A DNA stretch of 64,000 bases, from assembly GCF_040869045.1 (NCBI RefSeq), contig NC_090319.1:66746779-66810778 (forward strand). Direction: 5' to 3'. Each line of letters starts with the position of its first letter. Position 1 is the first letter of the stretch. This stretch comes from Eurosta solidaginis. Lineage: Eukaryota > Arthropoda > Insecta > Diptera > Tephritidae. A program made the translations under genes and the position numbers. Below are positions 1 to 12,330 of this stretch, one piece after another. The notes beneath the pieces are model-generated. The model was not told the DNA's origin. It worked only from the letters and a program-made list of their open reading frames with translations, and did no database searches.

Positions 1-430
1 TAGACGTTCAAAGATAAAAATTGCCACAGTTGAAAAATATGTCGATTAAGTCAGGTCTACAACAACTGGAGCAAAAATCGTTACCAAATTTGGCCCACGA
101 CGTTGTTTGGACCAACAATAGATTGCTTTTTAAAATGGAAAATGACCACGCCCACTTTTTATATGTCAAAAGTTTCGAAATTAGGTAAAATTTGAAAATT
201 CCTTAACGAATACCGAGTGAACGTGGCACTACACTTACAAGCTAAAATCAAAAACCGTTGCGGATATATTTCTGGAACTCATCAGAAGTGTTAAGAGCAC
301 GTCCTCTTTTATTTTCTTCCAAATGACAGAAAATTCAAATGGGTGTAACCATGCCTCTTTTTGGTTGATCTTAGCCAAATACTTTTAAAGCCAAAGGTTA
401 AGTAAAAGTGGTTACCCACACCAAAGCAGA
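1..430. repeat. Degenerate HINE-like repeat fragment
   Basis: The stretch carries the phrase 'cacgcccacttttt' near 149-163 and a second diverged version near 345-362. That phrase recurs throughout the longer Helentron-like repeats at 35229-37694, 46556-47665 and 54486-56665. No terminal hairpin or end is visible, so this is probably an internal scrap truncated by the window edge. No coding capacity is seen. Confidence 0.35.
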
Positions 431-468
431 GTGGTGCATTTAGGCCGACAGACTCAAATATGAAATAC

Positions 469-714
469 CTAGGAATTGAAACCAATGAAATGCCATTTAA
501 GGTATTTCATACGTGTCCTGGGCAGACTAGGACATCTACGGAGAAGGTGCTCCCCATCTGTCTCCTCTTCGTCCCTGCAGCGCTGACAGAAATCGGGGAT
601 ACTGGGATACCAATGTGCTCGCCATGTACGTACATTACAAAATGGATCGCCAATGTCCCAAAGAATGAACCCATGGAGAAACCATTCAGATAAATCAGGA
701 ACCTTTTTCGCCAC
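469..714 (-). pseudogene. Non-LTR retrotransposon ORF2, C-terminal cysteine/histidine fragment
   Basis: The minus-strand frame ends in a C-x2-C ... EET ... EHLL ... CPSL ... R pattern (CQRCRDEEE, then GEHLLRRCPSL). In I/Jockey-group LINEs this Cys/His segment follows the RNase H domain and closes ORF2, probably binding nucleic acid. Only about 80 residues remain and neither reverse transcriptase nor RNase H was found next to it, so it is a dead fragment. It resembles the tail of the LINE at 10330-12330 but is clearly another copy or family. Calling it a LINE tail is fairly safe; the exact clade is a guess. Confidence 0.6.
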
Positions 715-1014
715 AAAACAGACACAAGCCGGTACTTAGACGGAGCTAGAGCAGGAGCAATGTCACAACTCTGGTTTAGTACGATATGTTCAGTTCAGTT
801 CATCGCTGTGACGCACCGATGGACCAGTTTGTTTAGCAACCAATTGCAATTCGTTGCTACTTAAATGTCAGACGCAATTGGCATGGAAGTAAGATTCATA
901 GATAGTAGATAACGAGCGATGTTGAAGGTCCTGAAGTTTCGAAAACAGCACGATTAAAGTAATAGCCCGATCATCTCGGAAACAATTTGATATGACCACG
1001 TTGAACCTTCAAGA

Positions 1015-1130
1015 AACTTAGGGTCGCTAGAGCCTCGCGGACTAAATGAACAGGATGTTATACGCGGCGAGGTTTACATTTGTGTTGGCAAAGCTAAAAA
1101 AATCAGAAGGTTGCGCTACATAACCCTCCT
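1015..1130 (-). mobile_element. Fragment of hairpin-tailed SINE-like family
   Basis: Shares the run 'tcgctagagcctcg', then 'gaacaggat', 'gcgaggtt', 'gttggcaaagct' and 'ggttgcgctaca' in the same order as the fuller copies at 19143-19540 and 32455-32702. Both ends are missing. The parent family ends in a conserved hairpin and a CAA-rich tail (see 50690-50905). Confidence 0.5.
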
Positions 1131-2079
1131 TTATGGCTGTTAGTTCCGATTGAAAGGCGCTGCTCCCCTAGCTCCCTAGAACGAGGGATCCTCTGGGTAA
1201 ATACCGCTGTGCATAATATCAGCAAGTTTAGAGCCATACGTGAAGAAGGATATATATTCAGGGTTTAAAGCAGAGATATCTTTCCATTCGTTCTTCTCTA
1301 GGATTCTAAAGAAGTACTTGTAGTCTATAGAGAGAGTCGGTATAGTATAAGCTAGTTAATGTAAGTTTTCGGTTTTCCGGAATAATCCCCAGAATGCTGG
1401 CATCGTCAATTCAGATGTCGCTCTCGTGCAGAACTGCATTCAGTCTAACTGCATTAAAATTTGCTTGGATTTTACCAGAAAAGTCTGTCGGAAGGAGGCT
1501 GAGCATAACTTCCAGAGCGTTGAGGCATACTTCGTTTAAGAACGGCAGCCTTAGAGATGGCTGATTGTAGCGCTTGGTTAACAAAACCATTTCAGGTATT
1601 GGAAGAGTGACTTCGAGGCTACTTTCCCTCCAGTTCTCTACGAGGTTTAATTCGTTCTGTTATTCACAAATGCGATGATTTAGCGATCAGCCTAATTTCA
1701 GTAGCAAGGTGTTCATCGTTCGATTCCACCGTAGAAGCCATAAAACACCTCCTTTCGAGTGCTTCTGCACCCGTATCGTGCTATAGAAGAGTCTTCGAGA
1801 CTTGATTGAATAGTCCTCATTAGAAATTGATTCACGAATTATACAAGTGCCTTATCAGTCCTAAGTCTTGCGTCCTAAAATTATCGACCGATCACAATCA
1901 AATTTCACACAACATATTTACTTAAACCTGCCATGAGTGGCTATGGACTAAAAATATCTTCGGAATATCCAGGGCGTGGCAACTCCCATACAATTAACAT
2001 TTTTATAGTGAAAATCTCGAGAAGTATTGATGGTAGACATTTTAAAATTGGTTAAAAGTTACATGAAGTTTTGCGAGCG
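1131..2079. other. Unrecognised AT-balanced DNA
   Basis: No reading frame of note, no terminal repeats and no similarity to other parts of the window were seen. It may be old, decayed LINE sequence. Confidence 0.4.
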
Positions 2080-2400
2080 GGAGTTTATATGGGAATGTGA
2101 GCTAGGCTTTGACTAGGTATGGGAATGGTAGTGATAGTGACAGTAGGAGTGGGAGTTAGAGTTATATTAGATTCACATTGCGCCATTAGCTCGAGTTTGT
2201 GGGCAATTGTTGAGCTTAAAAGTAGGCGTTATACACTAAAATGCCCCATAAACGCGAGTTTATGGCGCAATGTGAATGTAATATTAGGGCTGGACCTGTG
2301 AGAGCGGTAGTGGAATTGGAAATGTCGACGGGATTGGGAGTGAAAGTTGAAAATAGACTGTGACTGTTAGTATTAGTGGGAATACGGGTGGACGCGGTTG
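2080..2400. repeat. G-rich degenerate minisatellite
   Basis: Loose repeats of 'gggaatggtagtg', 'gtgggagttag' and 'gacgggattgggagtg' make one strand strongly purine-rich. It resembles the purine-rich interiors of the Helitron-like elements at 6540-7341 and 44720-45748, so it may be a remnant of that family. A small inverted-repeat element (2170-2278) interrupts it. Confidence 0.5.
2170..2278. mobile_element. Small MITE (about 109 bp)
   Basis: The perfect inverted repeat 'attcacattgcgcca' occupies 2171-2185 and, reversed, 2263-2277, and weaker pairing continues inward. The flanks are 'ttatatta' (2162-2169) and 'taatatta' (2279-2286), a 7-of-8 direct match, which would fit an 8-bp hAT-type target duplication. 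Because the flanks are AT-rich, chance cannot be excluded. Confidence 0.5.
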
Positions 2401-3590
2401 GAAAGACAAAGATGTGCGAGATTCTCTGTGCGAACTCTCATTGGAGTTTGGAGTATGGAAAATTGAGAACAAAGTCTCCCGGGTCCGGTAGTAAGCAATT
2501 TCAAATATAAAACTCAACTATATGAATATTTTTTGATATTAGGCTTAGCAAAATAAATATATATAAATCACACAAATTAGGTAACTGTATTTATAAAAAA
2601 TCTAGAACTGGGTATACAATATTCGATTACACCCGAACTTTGACTCCATTATTTTTTTGCAGTTTACGATTCGTTGGCGCTTTTGCACTTTGCATTCCTT
2701 GAATGGCCGTTGCTTGTTGTTCGCGTGCACTAAAATAGCTTAGAATAAACGTGACTGTTGTTTGCGTCTGTCCAATTTGGTTGATGATGATAACATCACA
2801 ACAACCGCCCGCACTATGTGGCGCACTTTTAGCAGCTGCCGGCCGGCTGCGGGCTTTCGAATTTTCCTTCCTTTAATTGTTGTTATTGTGAAGTGTTTGT
2901 TGTTATTGCTGGAGTTGAGCTGCGAGTGTAATTTGCATTGGTGACGGCTCATTTACTCGGTTAGGCTCACATCCTCTACCATCCTGCTTCCCTCCCAAAT
3001 ATGTATATGAAATGTGTTTACTCCAAATAAGAGAGTTGATGTTGATGCTGACACACTGTCACTTGAAGACGCGCCTCCACTCATCATATGGGTCAGACAG
3101 ATCCACTAGTCGTCGGCTACTTGTTCCATTTACTCACAATCAAAAACATTACGGGTTCATTTCTATATGTTTCCTGCTATTAAGTTCGACTGTGCATGTG
3201 TGTATGTACACTGATGTGCAATAGAAGAGCAGCAATTCAAAGATGTCGAAAGAACATTTTATAAAAATTTCGGTAATTTGCGAAAAGCTAGCACGAGTCG
3301 AATTCCGGTAATACTTATTGGCAGCTAGAGCCAAACATTATAATTAAGTACCACCAACCACAGGTGAATTCCTTTCTTGCTACACCTCATGAGTTGCGTC
3401 GACTTTGACTTTGAGCCTTCTCTTTAGACGCGCGTAATAGTGAAAGTTTCCGAAAACGATCATGACCCGTCATGAACGCCTTCACTCCAGCTTCGTAGCC
3501 AAGTACCTTCAGCTGGTCTGCTAGAGCTTGATATTCAATTCCAGACTAGAGGAATTGTGTTAGCCAAAGAAGCCAAACCTCTGCGACTCA
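2401..3590. other. Unique-looking host spacer with TTG runs
   Basis: The piece 2615-2650 resembles the 'cgattacacccgaactt' terminal hairpin of the HINE-like repeats and may be a solo tail. From about 2650 to 3240 the DNA is of mixed composition with TTG/TTGTT runs and a GC-rich island near 2840 ('gcagctgccggccggctgc'), typical of fly intergenic or intronic DNA. Short frames on both strands have no recognisable domain. Nothing else was seen. Confidence 0.35.
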
Positions 3591-6539
3591 AATGATGGGA
3601 AAACCAACATCAAAATACTTTAGAAAATATTTCTTCTGCCAAGAAAAGCTTCTTAGACAAAACTCATCAGCCTTGGCGCTGCAGTCCGAATTCGGCATAA
3701 ACCATGTGATAGGTTCGCTAGTTTGTAAGGAAAGATCACCACACTATGAATTAGAGGAAAAGCTCTACATTAATCTCTCTCGGAGTATATCGCGCTCTAA
3801 TATTATTGTGATTATTACTAACGGACCTCCTGGGATATATTCCTTTATATTTCCATGTGCAGTGTCTACGTCGACAAAAGTCATGCGCCGGCTGTCATCG
3901 TCGCCTATAACAATGTCACGCACAGTTGTTGCTCGAGTTCGTAGAGGAAAGACTACAGATATCGTCGACATTCGTACATGACAGCGCTGTAGCCGCAGCA
4001 GCGGGTGGACTTACTACTTAGAAGCGGGGATTTCGTAGAAATTTCATACACTCCGCTTGAAAGTTTTTTTCAGCAGTGTTCCATCACCGTGTTGGGTGAC
4101 GTTGTACTATCGAAATGATTCGCTCGCCCTCCCCTCCATCCCCAGGGCTTGACAACGGTGATGTTAGGCACTTTCGAGCGGTCACAATGTACACACTATT
4201 TGGAGTTTGAGCAAGGCTGATATATCTAACTGGATAGCTAGCTTTCTCTGCCTCTGGCCTTTTCTAATGATGATGGAGATAGTGTGCTTAGAGTAAGATC
4301 TTTTGAACTCAGCATGAGCCACAGTAAGCATATCTGTTAGGTGAGCTAGCGATGTTTTGAAGATCCGGCAGTGCATCGCAGAAGTGAAAGTCTTCGAGAT
4401 GTGGCCCGAGATCATCTGAAGATCCAGTAAACGCTATTAACCAACGCAATCAATTCTTACTTGCAGCATCTGTTGAAGCAACTCTAGAATTCCAAACACC
4501 CCTTTTGTGTGGCGCTTTTAATCTCGTTTATATATTGCATCTAATAATTCACTCGGCTAGAGCCGCGTCAAATAATTTAGACACCATGTGCTCCGCGTAT
4601 GTATATCTCGAGTTTTTCACATCATTTACATTGCCTTTGCGAAAAGCAAGAGAATATGAGGAGCCTTCAGATTGGACTCTCCGCAGGTTAAAGTAGAGTA
4701 GGCCATGAGATCAGCGGATTGTTTCGCCTGATAATTTTTCAATTCAGAACCTAATTAGCCCTCGTTAGTGTTGGGGTTTCTACCAGTACGACGTGGTTGA
4801 GGTCTTCTCACACTCTTTGTATCGTGCCTGTTGGACAATATCTCGAGGTAGCCTCCTCTCAATGATGATGGTCATTTAAGAAGTTCAACTGCTTCATTAA
4901 ATGCTATTTTTCCAAGTTTTTTCTGTAGAGAATACTTGATAGCTCGGTTTAATGCTCGCAGGTTGTGTTGATTTCCACTGGAGACAGGATTGTTGTGTGT
5001 CCGCTGTTGATAGGCTATTGGACAGTTGTTGTCTCTGACCTGGCTAAATGAGCCCCGCGTAAGAAGGAATTACTGGTCCCGCAATTTGCGCTGCCATTCA
5101 TGGGGGAGCACACTTTGCAGGTCCTATTCTTCTGCTGCTAGAACATGTGGAGGGAGAGGTGTCACAGTTGGTGTACTCGCACTTATTAGGTTCTTTGCGG
5201 CGGTACTGTGGCGACGTCGTGATGTCGCACCGATTTGCTAGGAGCTGGTGCCCGTCGTTCATTGTTTTATTGCTCTCACATCCTCAACCGAAATTAGTTC
5301 TTTTTTCACAATCCAACTTGATAAATATATTAAATATCCGTCCGTCTGCTCTTGCCCTAAGTAATTATGGGTTCACAGGAAGTATGTACCAACATCTTCA
5401 AAATATGCTAAATATCTCTTATCTATTGCATTTGTCCTTCCGCAAACCCCACTCCACTGCGCCAGATGAGAAGGTGCAGATACCGGCTCACAGTAATCTT
5501 AAGTTACTGGTAAAATGTGGTAGACATGCTAGAGTGTTCTTATTACGCATGTCTATGGCTCATATCTCCAAGTCTTATAAAGCGCGATCCTTACATTCAA
5601 TTCTGAAGTGGGTTTTCTTGGCAGAGCTTCGATGATGCCAACTAACTGTTCGTTAAACAGATTCCAGCATTTTAGCAATGCTGGTTGTGCCCATTGCCCC
5701 CTACACAGGCCTAGCGACCAAGCCCTTACTAGCCATATCCAAATTTCCAAGACAGCTGTCTGTTCAATATAATCCCGATATATACGAGTATAACGATATC
5801 ACCCAATACCAAAGGTACTCCCAAAAGTGTGCCAAGCTGTGATTTTATATCGTCTCTTAAAAAGATCCCGTTGTGGTAAACTTGACAGACAGTGCTTATG
5901 ACTCGGCCCACCTGATCACCATCTCCAAGTAGCCCTATTAAAAAATCGAAGGAGACGCCCAGAAATTAAGCTATGACAAAGTTCTTCAGCGTTGGTAACT
6001 ACCCGACGAAACCTCGATTCAAAGTAATAAAAGACCCGGTTTACAACTAAAACTTGAGTAGAGTTTCTTGGAACCGCATACCCTACATACTCTCCTGTGA
6101 GCCTCGTTTCTCCTAAACCAACCTTTCGTTAGTCACATCAGTACTTTGTTAAACGAACATTCGGTATCCAGAAAAGCGCCAAATGCGAGTGCTTTATGCG
6201 CTGGGGAAAATCATCTTGTTTGTTTTATAATCGCGTAGCACTTTCCATTGTACTTATTGATTTTATATTTACTTACTGACCGCAGACTAATTGGTCTGCT
6301 ATTCATGAAAATAGCGTCTAAGCTCTTGCCTGCCTTTGGATGGAATGTGACTTTTACCGTCTCCCATGAGTTCGGCATTGGCGGTTGATTGGGGCATAAT
6401 TGGAGCTGCACTGGAATAATATCAGACGAGTCGAGCTACGTGTAGGGCTGAAAGAAATTATTAATATTAATTATTATAACTTTGCCTCAAGGAGATGACA
6501 GTAATTCCTAAAGAGCCGACAAGAAGGTTCATGTGCAAT
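3591..6539. other. Unrecognised stretch without supportable genes
   Basis: The longest frames (3592-3981, 129 codons; 5147-5635, 162 codons, both plus strand) show no signal peptide, domain or motif that could be named. On the minus strand, 4860-5240 reads in pieces with a Cys-containing stretch that could be decayed retrotransposon ORF1, but this is too weak to call. No terminal repeats were noticed. Confidence 0.35.
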
Positions 6540-6569
6540 CCAAATATGAAGATAACTAATTAGCATCCG

Positions 6570-7150
6570 GAGGATATATTGATAGTTATAGAGATAGGGA
6601 GACGAATATTGATAGCAACAGATAGGGGGTCATCGATAGGATTAGGCGCGAGGAGGGCGTTATTGATGGTTATATCGATTAGGAGTGGGATATTGATAAT
6701 TGTAGGGAGAGGGATATGAATAGTAACATGAACTGGAAGAGGAATATTGAAAGTTAAAGGAAGATGGATATTGAAAGCTAAAGGGATAGGAGGAGGGAAG
6801 GAGGAAGGTATTAATAGTTATAGCGACAAAGGGACGTAGATATAATAGTTTCAAGAATAGGGGGAGGGATATTGATAATCACAGGTATAAGAAGAGGGAT
6901 ATTGAAAGTTATAGGGAGTGGGATATTGGTAGGCATAGCAAAAGGGAGAAAGAGAGGGATATTGACAGACATAGGGATAGGAAGGGGGATACTGAAAGTT
7001 AGAGAGAGCAATATTGATAGTTACACGTATAGGGAGAGGGTTATTGAAAGTTTGAGGATGAGGGATATTGATAGGGATAAGGATATTGATTTGTATAGAT
7101 ACAGGACAAGTTACATTGATAGCGATATTTTTAGGGACATGAATATGTAG
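6570..7150. repeat. GATATTGA-type minisatellite
   Basis: Degenerate tandem units of about 27-35 bases built on 'gggatattgatagttatag' repeat some twenty times. The purine/pyrimidine asymmetry creates open frames on both strands that are artefacts of the repeat. It is followed by a run of 17 G (7196-7212). Confidence 0.75.
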
Positions 7151-7195
7151 TAAAGTAAAGAAGAAAAAAAGGAGGCAGGAGGGGCTAGATAGAGA

Positions 7196-7212
7196 GGGGG
7201 GGGGGGGGGGGG
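7196..7212. repeat. Homopolymer run of 17 G
   Basis: Uninterrupted G run just after the minisatellite and before the Helitron-like right end. Length may be uncertain in the assembly. Confidence 0.9.
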
Positions 7213-7341
7213 AGGACAAGTAGATTTAGGCTGAGGGTAAGTGGATGTGGAAGACGAAAGGAAAAGAAAAATTGGGTTCTTATGAAACTATATTGGCAAC
7301 CCAGAGCGAGCTTAACTAACATCTGCCTGGTCTGCCGATAG

Positions 7342-9119
7342 TTATATTATGAGGAACAACAAGCAGATATTTGGCATGAAAGTAACATGGTATTTCCTTG
7401 TAACAAAGCCTTGCTTTGAAAGATTCAAATTTTTTTTTATTTTTCCTTAGCAGCTGTCACTTATTTGCAATTTCTTAGAAGATCGTTGCTGTACAGTATA
7501 TTTTACATACCAAATATGCCCACATTTTACATGACCCATTTGACCTTTTTTCGCAAGATATTACAAGCAAACAGCTGCTGGGCTGAGCAATAACAAAAAT
7601 CAACTCGCATAAATGCCGTAAATTACAATTTTTTCTAAAAAAATTTTGCGCAATATTTTATGCACATCTTTCCAACAACTTTCTCAAACTTTCTTCAACC
7701 CCAATTTTGATATCTATACGAGTTTCCCTCATAAATTTGTCTGATTATAAAACAAAAACATTAATGCTCGCAAATTTTGTTTTTACCATTTTTGTTTTGC
7801 TTTGCTTTGTTCAAATTTGGTGACCTTATGCCATGGAATCCCTTAAGGATTTTGTAACATTACAATATTGACACGCTCCTTACACACACACACACACACG
7901 CACACACACACGAACATTCAATTATTACAACATTCAGCATTGTTTTTACCTTTTATTGTCTTCCTTACGAAATATTTATTCACAATAAATTCTAATGCAA
8001 AAGTACAGTTGTGCATGTTAGGATAGCTCAGAAAAGGTGTTGATCCTTTAACCACACAACTCATCTAAGAACTCAGCTAGAACTTCTGCTACTTACTTAT
8101 CATTACTAGCATATTTTAGATTTTAAGTACAGTTTGTTGGCTTCCAAGTTTCTTCACTTTATTTTCTATTGCTCCACACCTGCCTCCTATTTTGTGCCAC
8201 CGCCACTTGGATTGCCACGTTGTAATTGCTTTCTTCAGTGGCTCAACGGCTGTTGATTTCCTTACAATAGTGACGACCCTCCTTTTTTATTTTGTTTCCG
8301 TTTACTGCTTTAAGTAAGTGGTACCCGTTTTTGGTTTGCCAGTTGTCTTGTCACTGTTTGCTTATAACATCTGCCTTTTGGCTTGTGGTTACGTGCATCA
8401 TGCGCCGTCGTCATTTATTCTTCCTTTACAGCGGGTGCAGCAGCAGCATTCAGTCCTTCTTCCTTGTAATATGCGACGGCTGGTCATATTTGCCCCATAA
8501 CTATTATCCTTGCGCAGGCTAAGTTGTTGTTGTTTTCTTCTTCTACGAGTGTAATTAACTGGTTTGTTTAGTTTTTCGACAACAACGACAAGAAGTTTGA
8601 ATATGTTTTGTATTTTGTCGTGTTGTTGTTGCCTGTAACTATTTTATTATATTATTGATCTTCTTATACAATTTCTGAATATTATTTCAACAGGTGTCTT
8701 GACTTAAATTACTTATTAATTAGTCGTTAAATATGCATTGTCTTCAAGGCATTTCAGATGGTACTTTTCATTTTTTACTACATATTTTTGGATGCCTGAG
8801 CCGTTCATGTTATAAGGGAAATTTTGCCGATATTCAGTTTACCAAGAAAGTATAGCAGGAAGAATGAGGCAGTCTAAAGATGTAACCACCGTAGAGGAGT
8901 CGGAGGAGTGCAACAACTTCTGATCAAAGGCGCTGACAACTGCGTACGACAGAGATTTTCCTCTGATAAGATTCAGTGGGAAATCGAGGAGGGCTGGGAC
9001 GAATATAGAGATCTGTTAAATCAACAGCTCGAAGAGGGGTTCTTGGAAAAATGTCTGTGCGGTCATAGAATGCTCCAGTGAAACGGCGAGACTGAGCAAA
9101 GTCCTATCTAAAGAGCCAA
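7342..9119. other. Unique-looking host spacer
   Basis: AT-rich DNA with TTTTG and TTG runs, a CA dinucleotide repeat at 7881-7911, and no repeat shared with the rest of the window. Frames near 8290-8520 are short, overlap in several phases and carry no recognisable domain. 8770-9110 is of more balanced composition and also unrecognised. If the window has conserved regulatory DNA, this is one of the few places it could be. Confidence 0.35.
7881..7911. repeat. CA microsatellite
   Basis: About fifteen CA units with one G interruption. Simple sequence repeat. Confidence 0.9.
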
Positions 9120-9985
9120 TTAAACTTTCTTAACCCTAACGCCATGGTCGTAACCATCCCTAACCATCTCCATTGTGATCGATTAATGGTGCCTTAACCT
9201 AAAAATCGTGAAAATTTCATAAAAATGAAGAATACGCAAAATGTTACAAACATATTCCACAAAAAATAAGTATCTTAGTCATAACGTATCAAAAACAATG
9301 AATCAAATCTACAAAAAATTTAGGGTTGGTGTCGAAATTTTGTATGTACAAAATTCTAAAAACAAAATTCTGCTTTTTTAAAATTCTGCTCTCTAAAATT
9401 CTGCTTTCAAAATTCTGTATTACAAAATTCTGTATTAAAATATAATGTTAACAATGTTAAAGAGGTCATGCATTCATAATTCCGGAAGTCGAAACACCGG
9501 AAATCAATATTATGGGAGTCAATATTCTGGAAAAAGCCGATGCAACACCGGCTGCGCCATGCACAGTAATTCTGCGTAGAACACCTTTCGGCATAGGCGG
9601 CCTTCGGCTGCGCTTATAAAAAATAACCATGGGCTACGCCATGCCAAGTCCGGGTGTGTGGTATAACCGTGGCTACCGCCACGGTCATGTCCTTCTGCGT
9701 AGTACACCCTTCTGCGTATGACGAAAATCACAAAACTTGCATAAAGCACAATTTTTCGCATTAAATATGCAGAATTTTGAAAAAGCAGAATATTAGAATG
9801 CAGAATTTGAAAAAAGCAGAGTTTTGTTCAAGCAGAATTTTGTAATACAACTCAAATATTTTTAGGTTACGGATATGGCGAGGAACCAAAAACCAATTGG
9901 TTGGCTATGATATGGTTATGGCTTTAACGTTATGGTACGGCACCATTAATTGATTACATTGATTTCCATAAGGTTGGTTCGATCA
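9120..9985. repeat. GGTTATGG-type interspersed repeat, split by a foldback element
   Basis: 9235-9315 and 9845-9985 match 54210-54440 in order: 'ccacaaaaa', 'taacgtatc', 'aaaacaatgaat', then 'caaatatttttaggtta', 'ggatatggcga', 'ccaattggttggcta', 'cccataaggttgg'. In the 54-kb copy the two parts are continuous; here about 530 bases are inserted between them. The left portion 9125-9215 also looks like an inverted version of the right part ('attaatggtgcc' on one side, the complement on the other). Confidence 0.55.
9317..9850. mobile_element. Foldback/MITE with AAAATTCTG subrepeats
   Basis: The left arm (about 9340-9450) consists of repeated 'acaaaattctg' and 'aaaattctgcttt'; the right arm (about 9760-9850) has the same units inverted ('gcagaattttg'). 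The centre is GC-rich and contains 'gcggccttcggctgc' at 9597-9611, a core shared with the foldback element at 26270-26730. Comparison with the uninterrupted copy near 54280 shows it as an insertion. No coding capacity. Superfamily unknown. Confidence 0.6.
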
Positions 9986-10329
9986 GCTGTGTTATCTGGT
10001 GATGGATAAGTCTCCATTAATTGGCCCTTAAGGGATATGCAATCCAGGGACTGATAAAAAAGTACAACAGGGAATACAGTAATAAATAGTAGTAAATAGA
10101 ATACAGTAGTAAATAGTACCATGAGGCACACTTGAGGTTCTTAACACACACTTAACATCAGGAGATGATACGAAATAGTTATGTAACAACGTCTATACTC
10201 CTAATACGGAGCGAGAGGTACAAGGATTGGTGACAAATACCAAAGTTGAATGGACAATACAAAGTTTAAATCGCCGTGTTTAGATGGGATATTCCGTGTT
10301 AAACTGCAGATGGAACGATTGCAGAATGG
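9986..10329. other. Unrecognised spacer
   Basis: AT-rich, with a short tandem duplication 'acagtagtaaatag' near 10077-10115. Its right part may be decayed 5' sequence of the following LINE. Confidence 0.35.
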
Positions 10330-12330
10330 CTTAAAATAATCTTTGAGGGTTGCATAAAACTGAACCACGTCTCGCAATCTTGGCGAATGGCTCTAGTAGT
10401 CTTCATACCGAAAACGGGTCATCTGCACCCAAAATACTACAGGGACATTTTTCTGCTCAAAACTCTAGAGAGATTAATAAATGTGTATATAACGTGAAAT
10501 ATGAATGAAGATGTATTATATTCAGCACAATATGCTTACATCATAGGCAGGTCAGTCGATAATGCTTTGCATTGGGATCATGAATATAGAGAAAGCGCTA
10601 GAACACCAGGAATATGTCATAGGTGTTTTTCCAAACATTCCCGGGGCTTTCAACAATGTTTCGAAACGAGCAATCATAGATAGTCTCAACTCGATTGAAG
10701 CTCATCCGGCCTTAACAAATTGGATCGGCTCCATGTCAAGCTGCACAATGATCATGTCGTGATGGCCGTCTATTCGAGGCAACAAAATCTGTAAATAGAG
10801 GAACGCGGCAGGGTAGGGTTTTATCACCAATGCTGTAGACGCTGGACATCAACCAAATGCTTAGGCGGTTTGACGGAGAACCAAACTTATGGCATATGCA
10901 AATTACGTCTCAGTCATCATAAGCGGCAGATGTCTACAAATAATCAGCTCTCTTATGCATCGGGCGCTTTGGGATGTACATCAAAAGTCAATCTAGTAAT
11001 ATTTACTAGAAAATATGAAAATAATATCCCTAATTACATTAAGCCCAGCCCCCAGGAAGAGTAGAGCATAAAATATCTAGGATTATATTAGATAGTAAGT
11101 TGCCGTGGAAACTCCATGTGGAAGAGAGAGAGCGAAGAAAGCCGTACTGAACTATGCGGCCCTAGTTTGGTGGACAGTCACACAAAAAAGGTCCGTTAAC
11201 TAAAAAACTTGAGCGGGTATACAGATTGTTAATGGTTAGCATAACGGGAACACTAAAAACTACCCCGGCAGCAGCATTGTATGTCATTCTGCACATCCCA
11301 TTTGCAGACCTAACGGCCAGGAATGTGGCGCTAACAATTACAACAAGGCTTAAGTCCTCGAGTCAGCTGGAGTGCAGGCTATATGGCCACCGCAGTATAG
11401 CGCCATTAAATATATAGCGAAGACTACCAGATCGCGCCCCTAAACTTCGAAAGAGATTATGGGACCACAATAGAGCCGGAGGGTTGGCGCAAGGATGCGG
11501 AAATGACAAAACATACTATACACGTGTATATCGATGGCTCCACAATTAACGGAAGGGCTCAGCTCTGCTGTTTACTGTGTTGATCCAGAAATAAGCACAT
11601 CCTACAGGCTAATCACTGCAGTGTCTTTCATGCGGAAATTGCGTGCTTAAGCTGCAATATTTATACATATATTGATAGTTTGGGGGCGATCAAGGCAATA
11701 ATCTCTCATCAAGTAGTGTCCTAGAATGTAAAGAAGCATTGCAGAGGCGTCGCTCAGGACCGACCGTTCATATATACTGGGCCCATGAATTGGAAAAGAA
11801 TGAATCGACTATAAGTGTCCCAATACGTTTGGGAGAAATCAAAGTGCCTCCCTTTCAGTTTCATAAGATCCATCAAGCACAAGAGGAGTGGAGCTGCAAA
11901 ATTTCTAAGATTTCACAAAGTTGCTAATATCGCTTAAGAAACAAAGCTCACGATGGGCATACTAACTGGACTTCTGGCGTCACATGCTTATAAGTTAGGC
12001 CTCGTCAGTAACAGCACATGTGGCAAATGCGAGCTGCAGAAAGAAACGGTTCGAGTACGTTCTTTGTTCGCGTCCTATGCGCGCGAGTTCAAGGCTCCAG
12101 ATGCTAGGGGCAGCAGGGTTACCAGATTTGGAGGCAGCAACTAAGCTAGATCCTACAAAATATTAGAATGCAAAGAGGACGGAGTTACTCTAAAACATAA
12201 GTACAGATGCCTAATAAGGGTTTTTCCGTTTGGTCGTCAAACAAATTCTGCTAACGCTATCGACACATTCAGACTATGTGAAGTATTTATTGATTGGCCA
12301 GTTCAACCTAATCTTCCATTTAATAAAATA
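10330..12330 (+). pseudogene. Non-LTR retrotransposon ORF2 (Jockey/I-group), decayed
   Basis: Would encode a LINE reverse transcriptase that copies its own RNA at the target site. Pieces in several frames appear in the correct order: 10330-10494 reads SWRMALVVFIPKTG ... LLKTLERLI, the RT fingers; 10501-10740 reads QYAYIIGRSVDNALH, then GAFNNVSKRAIIDSL; about 10890 reads MAYANYVSV where the active-site YADD should be; 11070-11110 reads LGLILDSKLPWK. An RNase H part follows (VYIDGS near 11530; YIDSLGAIKAI near 11665), then TGLLASHAYKLGL and a degraded Cys/His tail. Stops and frameshifts are frequent and the catalytic aspartates are lost. The 3' sequence to 12330 recurs inverted at 24540-25110 and 28245-28545, so this is one family with three copies here. 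The clade is less certain than the LINE call. Confidence 0.8.

Larger units (their letters stand above)
6540..7341 (+). mobile_element. Helitron-like element, degenerate
   Basis: The right end, 'catctgcctggtctgccgat' followed by AGTT (about 7320-7341), matches the right end of the better-preserved Helitron at 44720-45748 ('cgtctgccgggtctgctag'). Upstream lies a long purine-rich minisatellite, just as in that element. The canonical CTAG end has decayed to GATAG. No 5' TC end could be fixed, so the left limit is approximate. No Rep/helicase coding is present, so it would be non-autonomous. Confidence 0.45.

Noticed and set aside
3592..3981. 129-codon plus-strand frame
   Set aside because: No recognisable motif and an overlapping minus-strand frame of similar quality.
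5147..5635. 162-codon plus-strand frame
   Set aside because: No domain could be named; composition does not differ from neighbours. Left as unrecognised.
6660..7219. Overlapping Tyr/Pro/Ser-rich frames on both strands
   Set aside because: Translations of the GATATTGA minisatellite.
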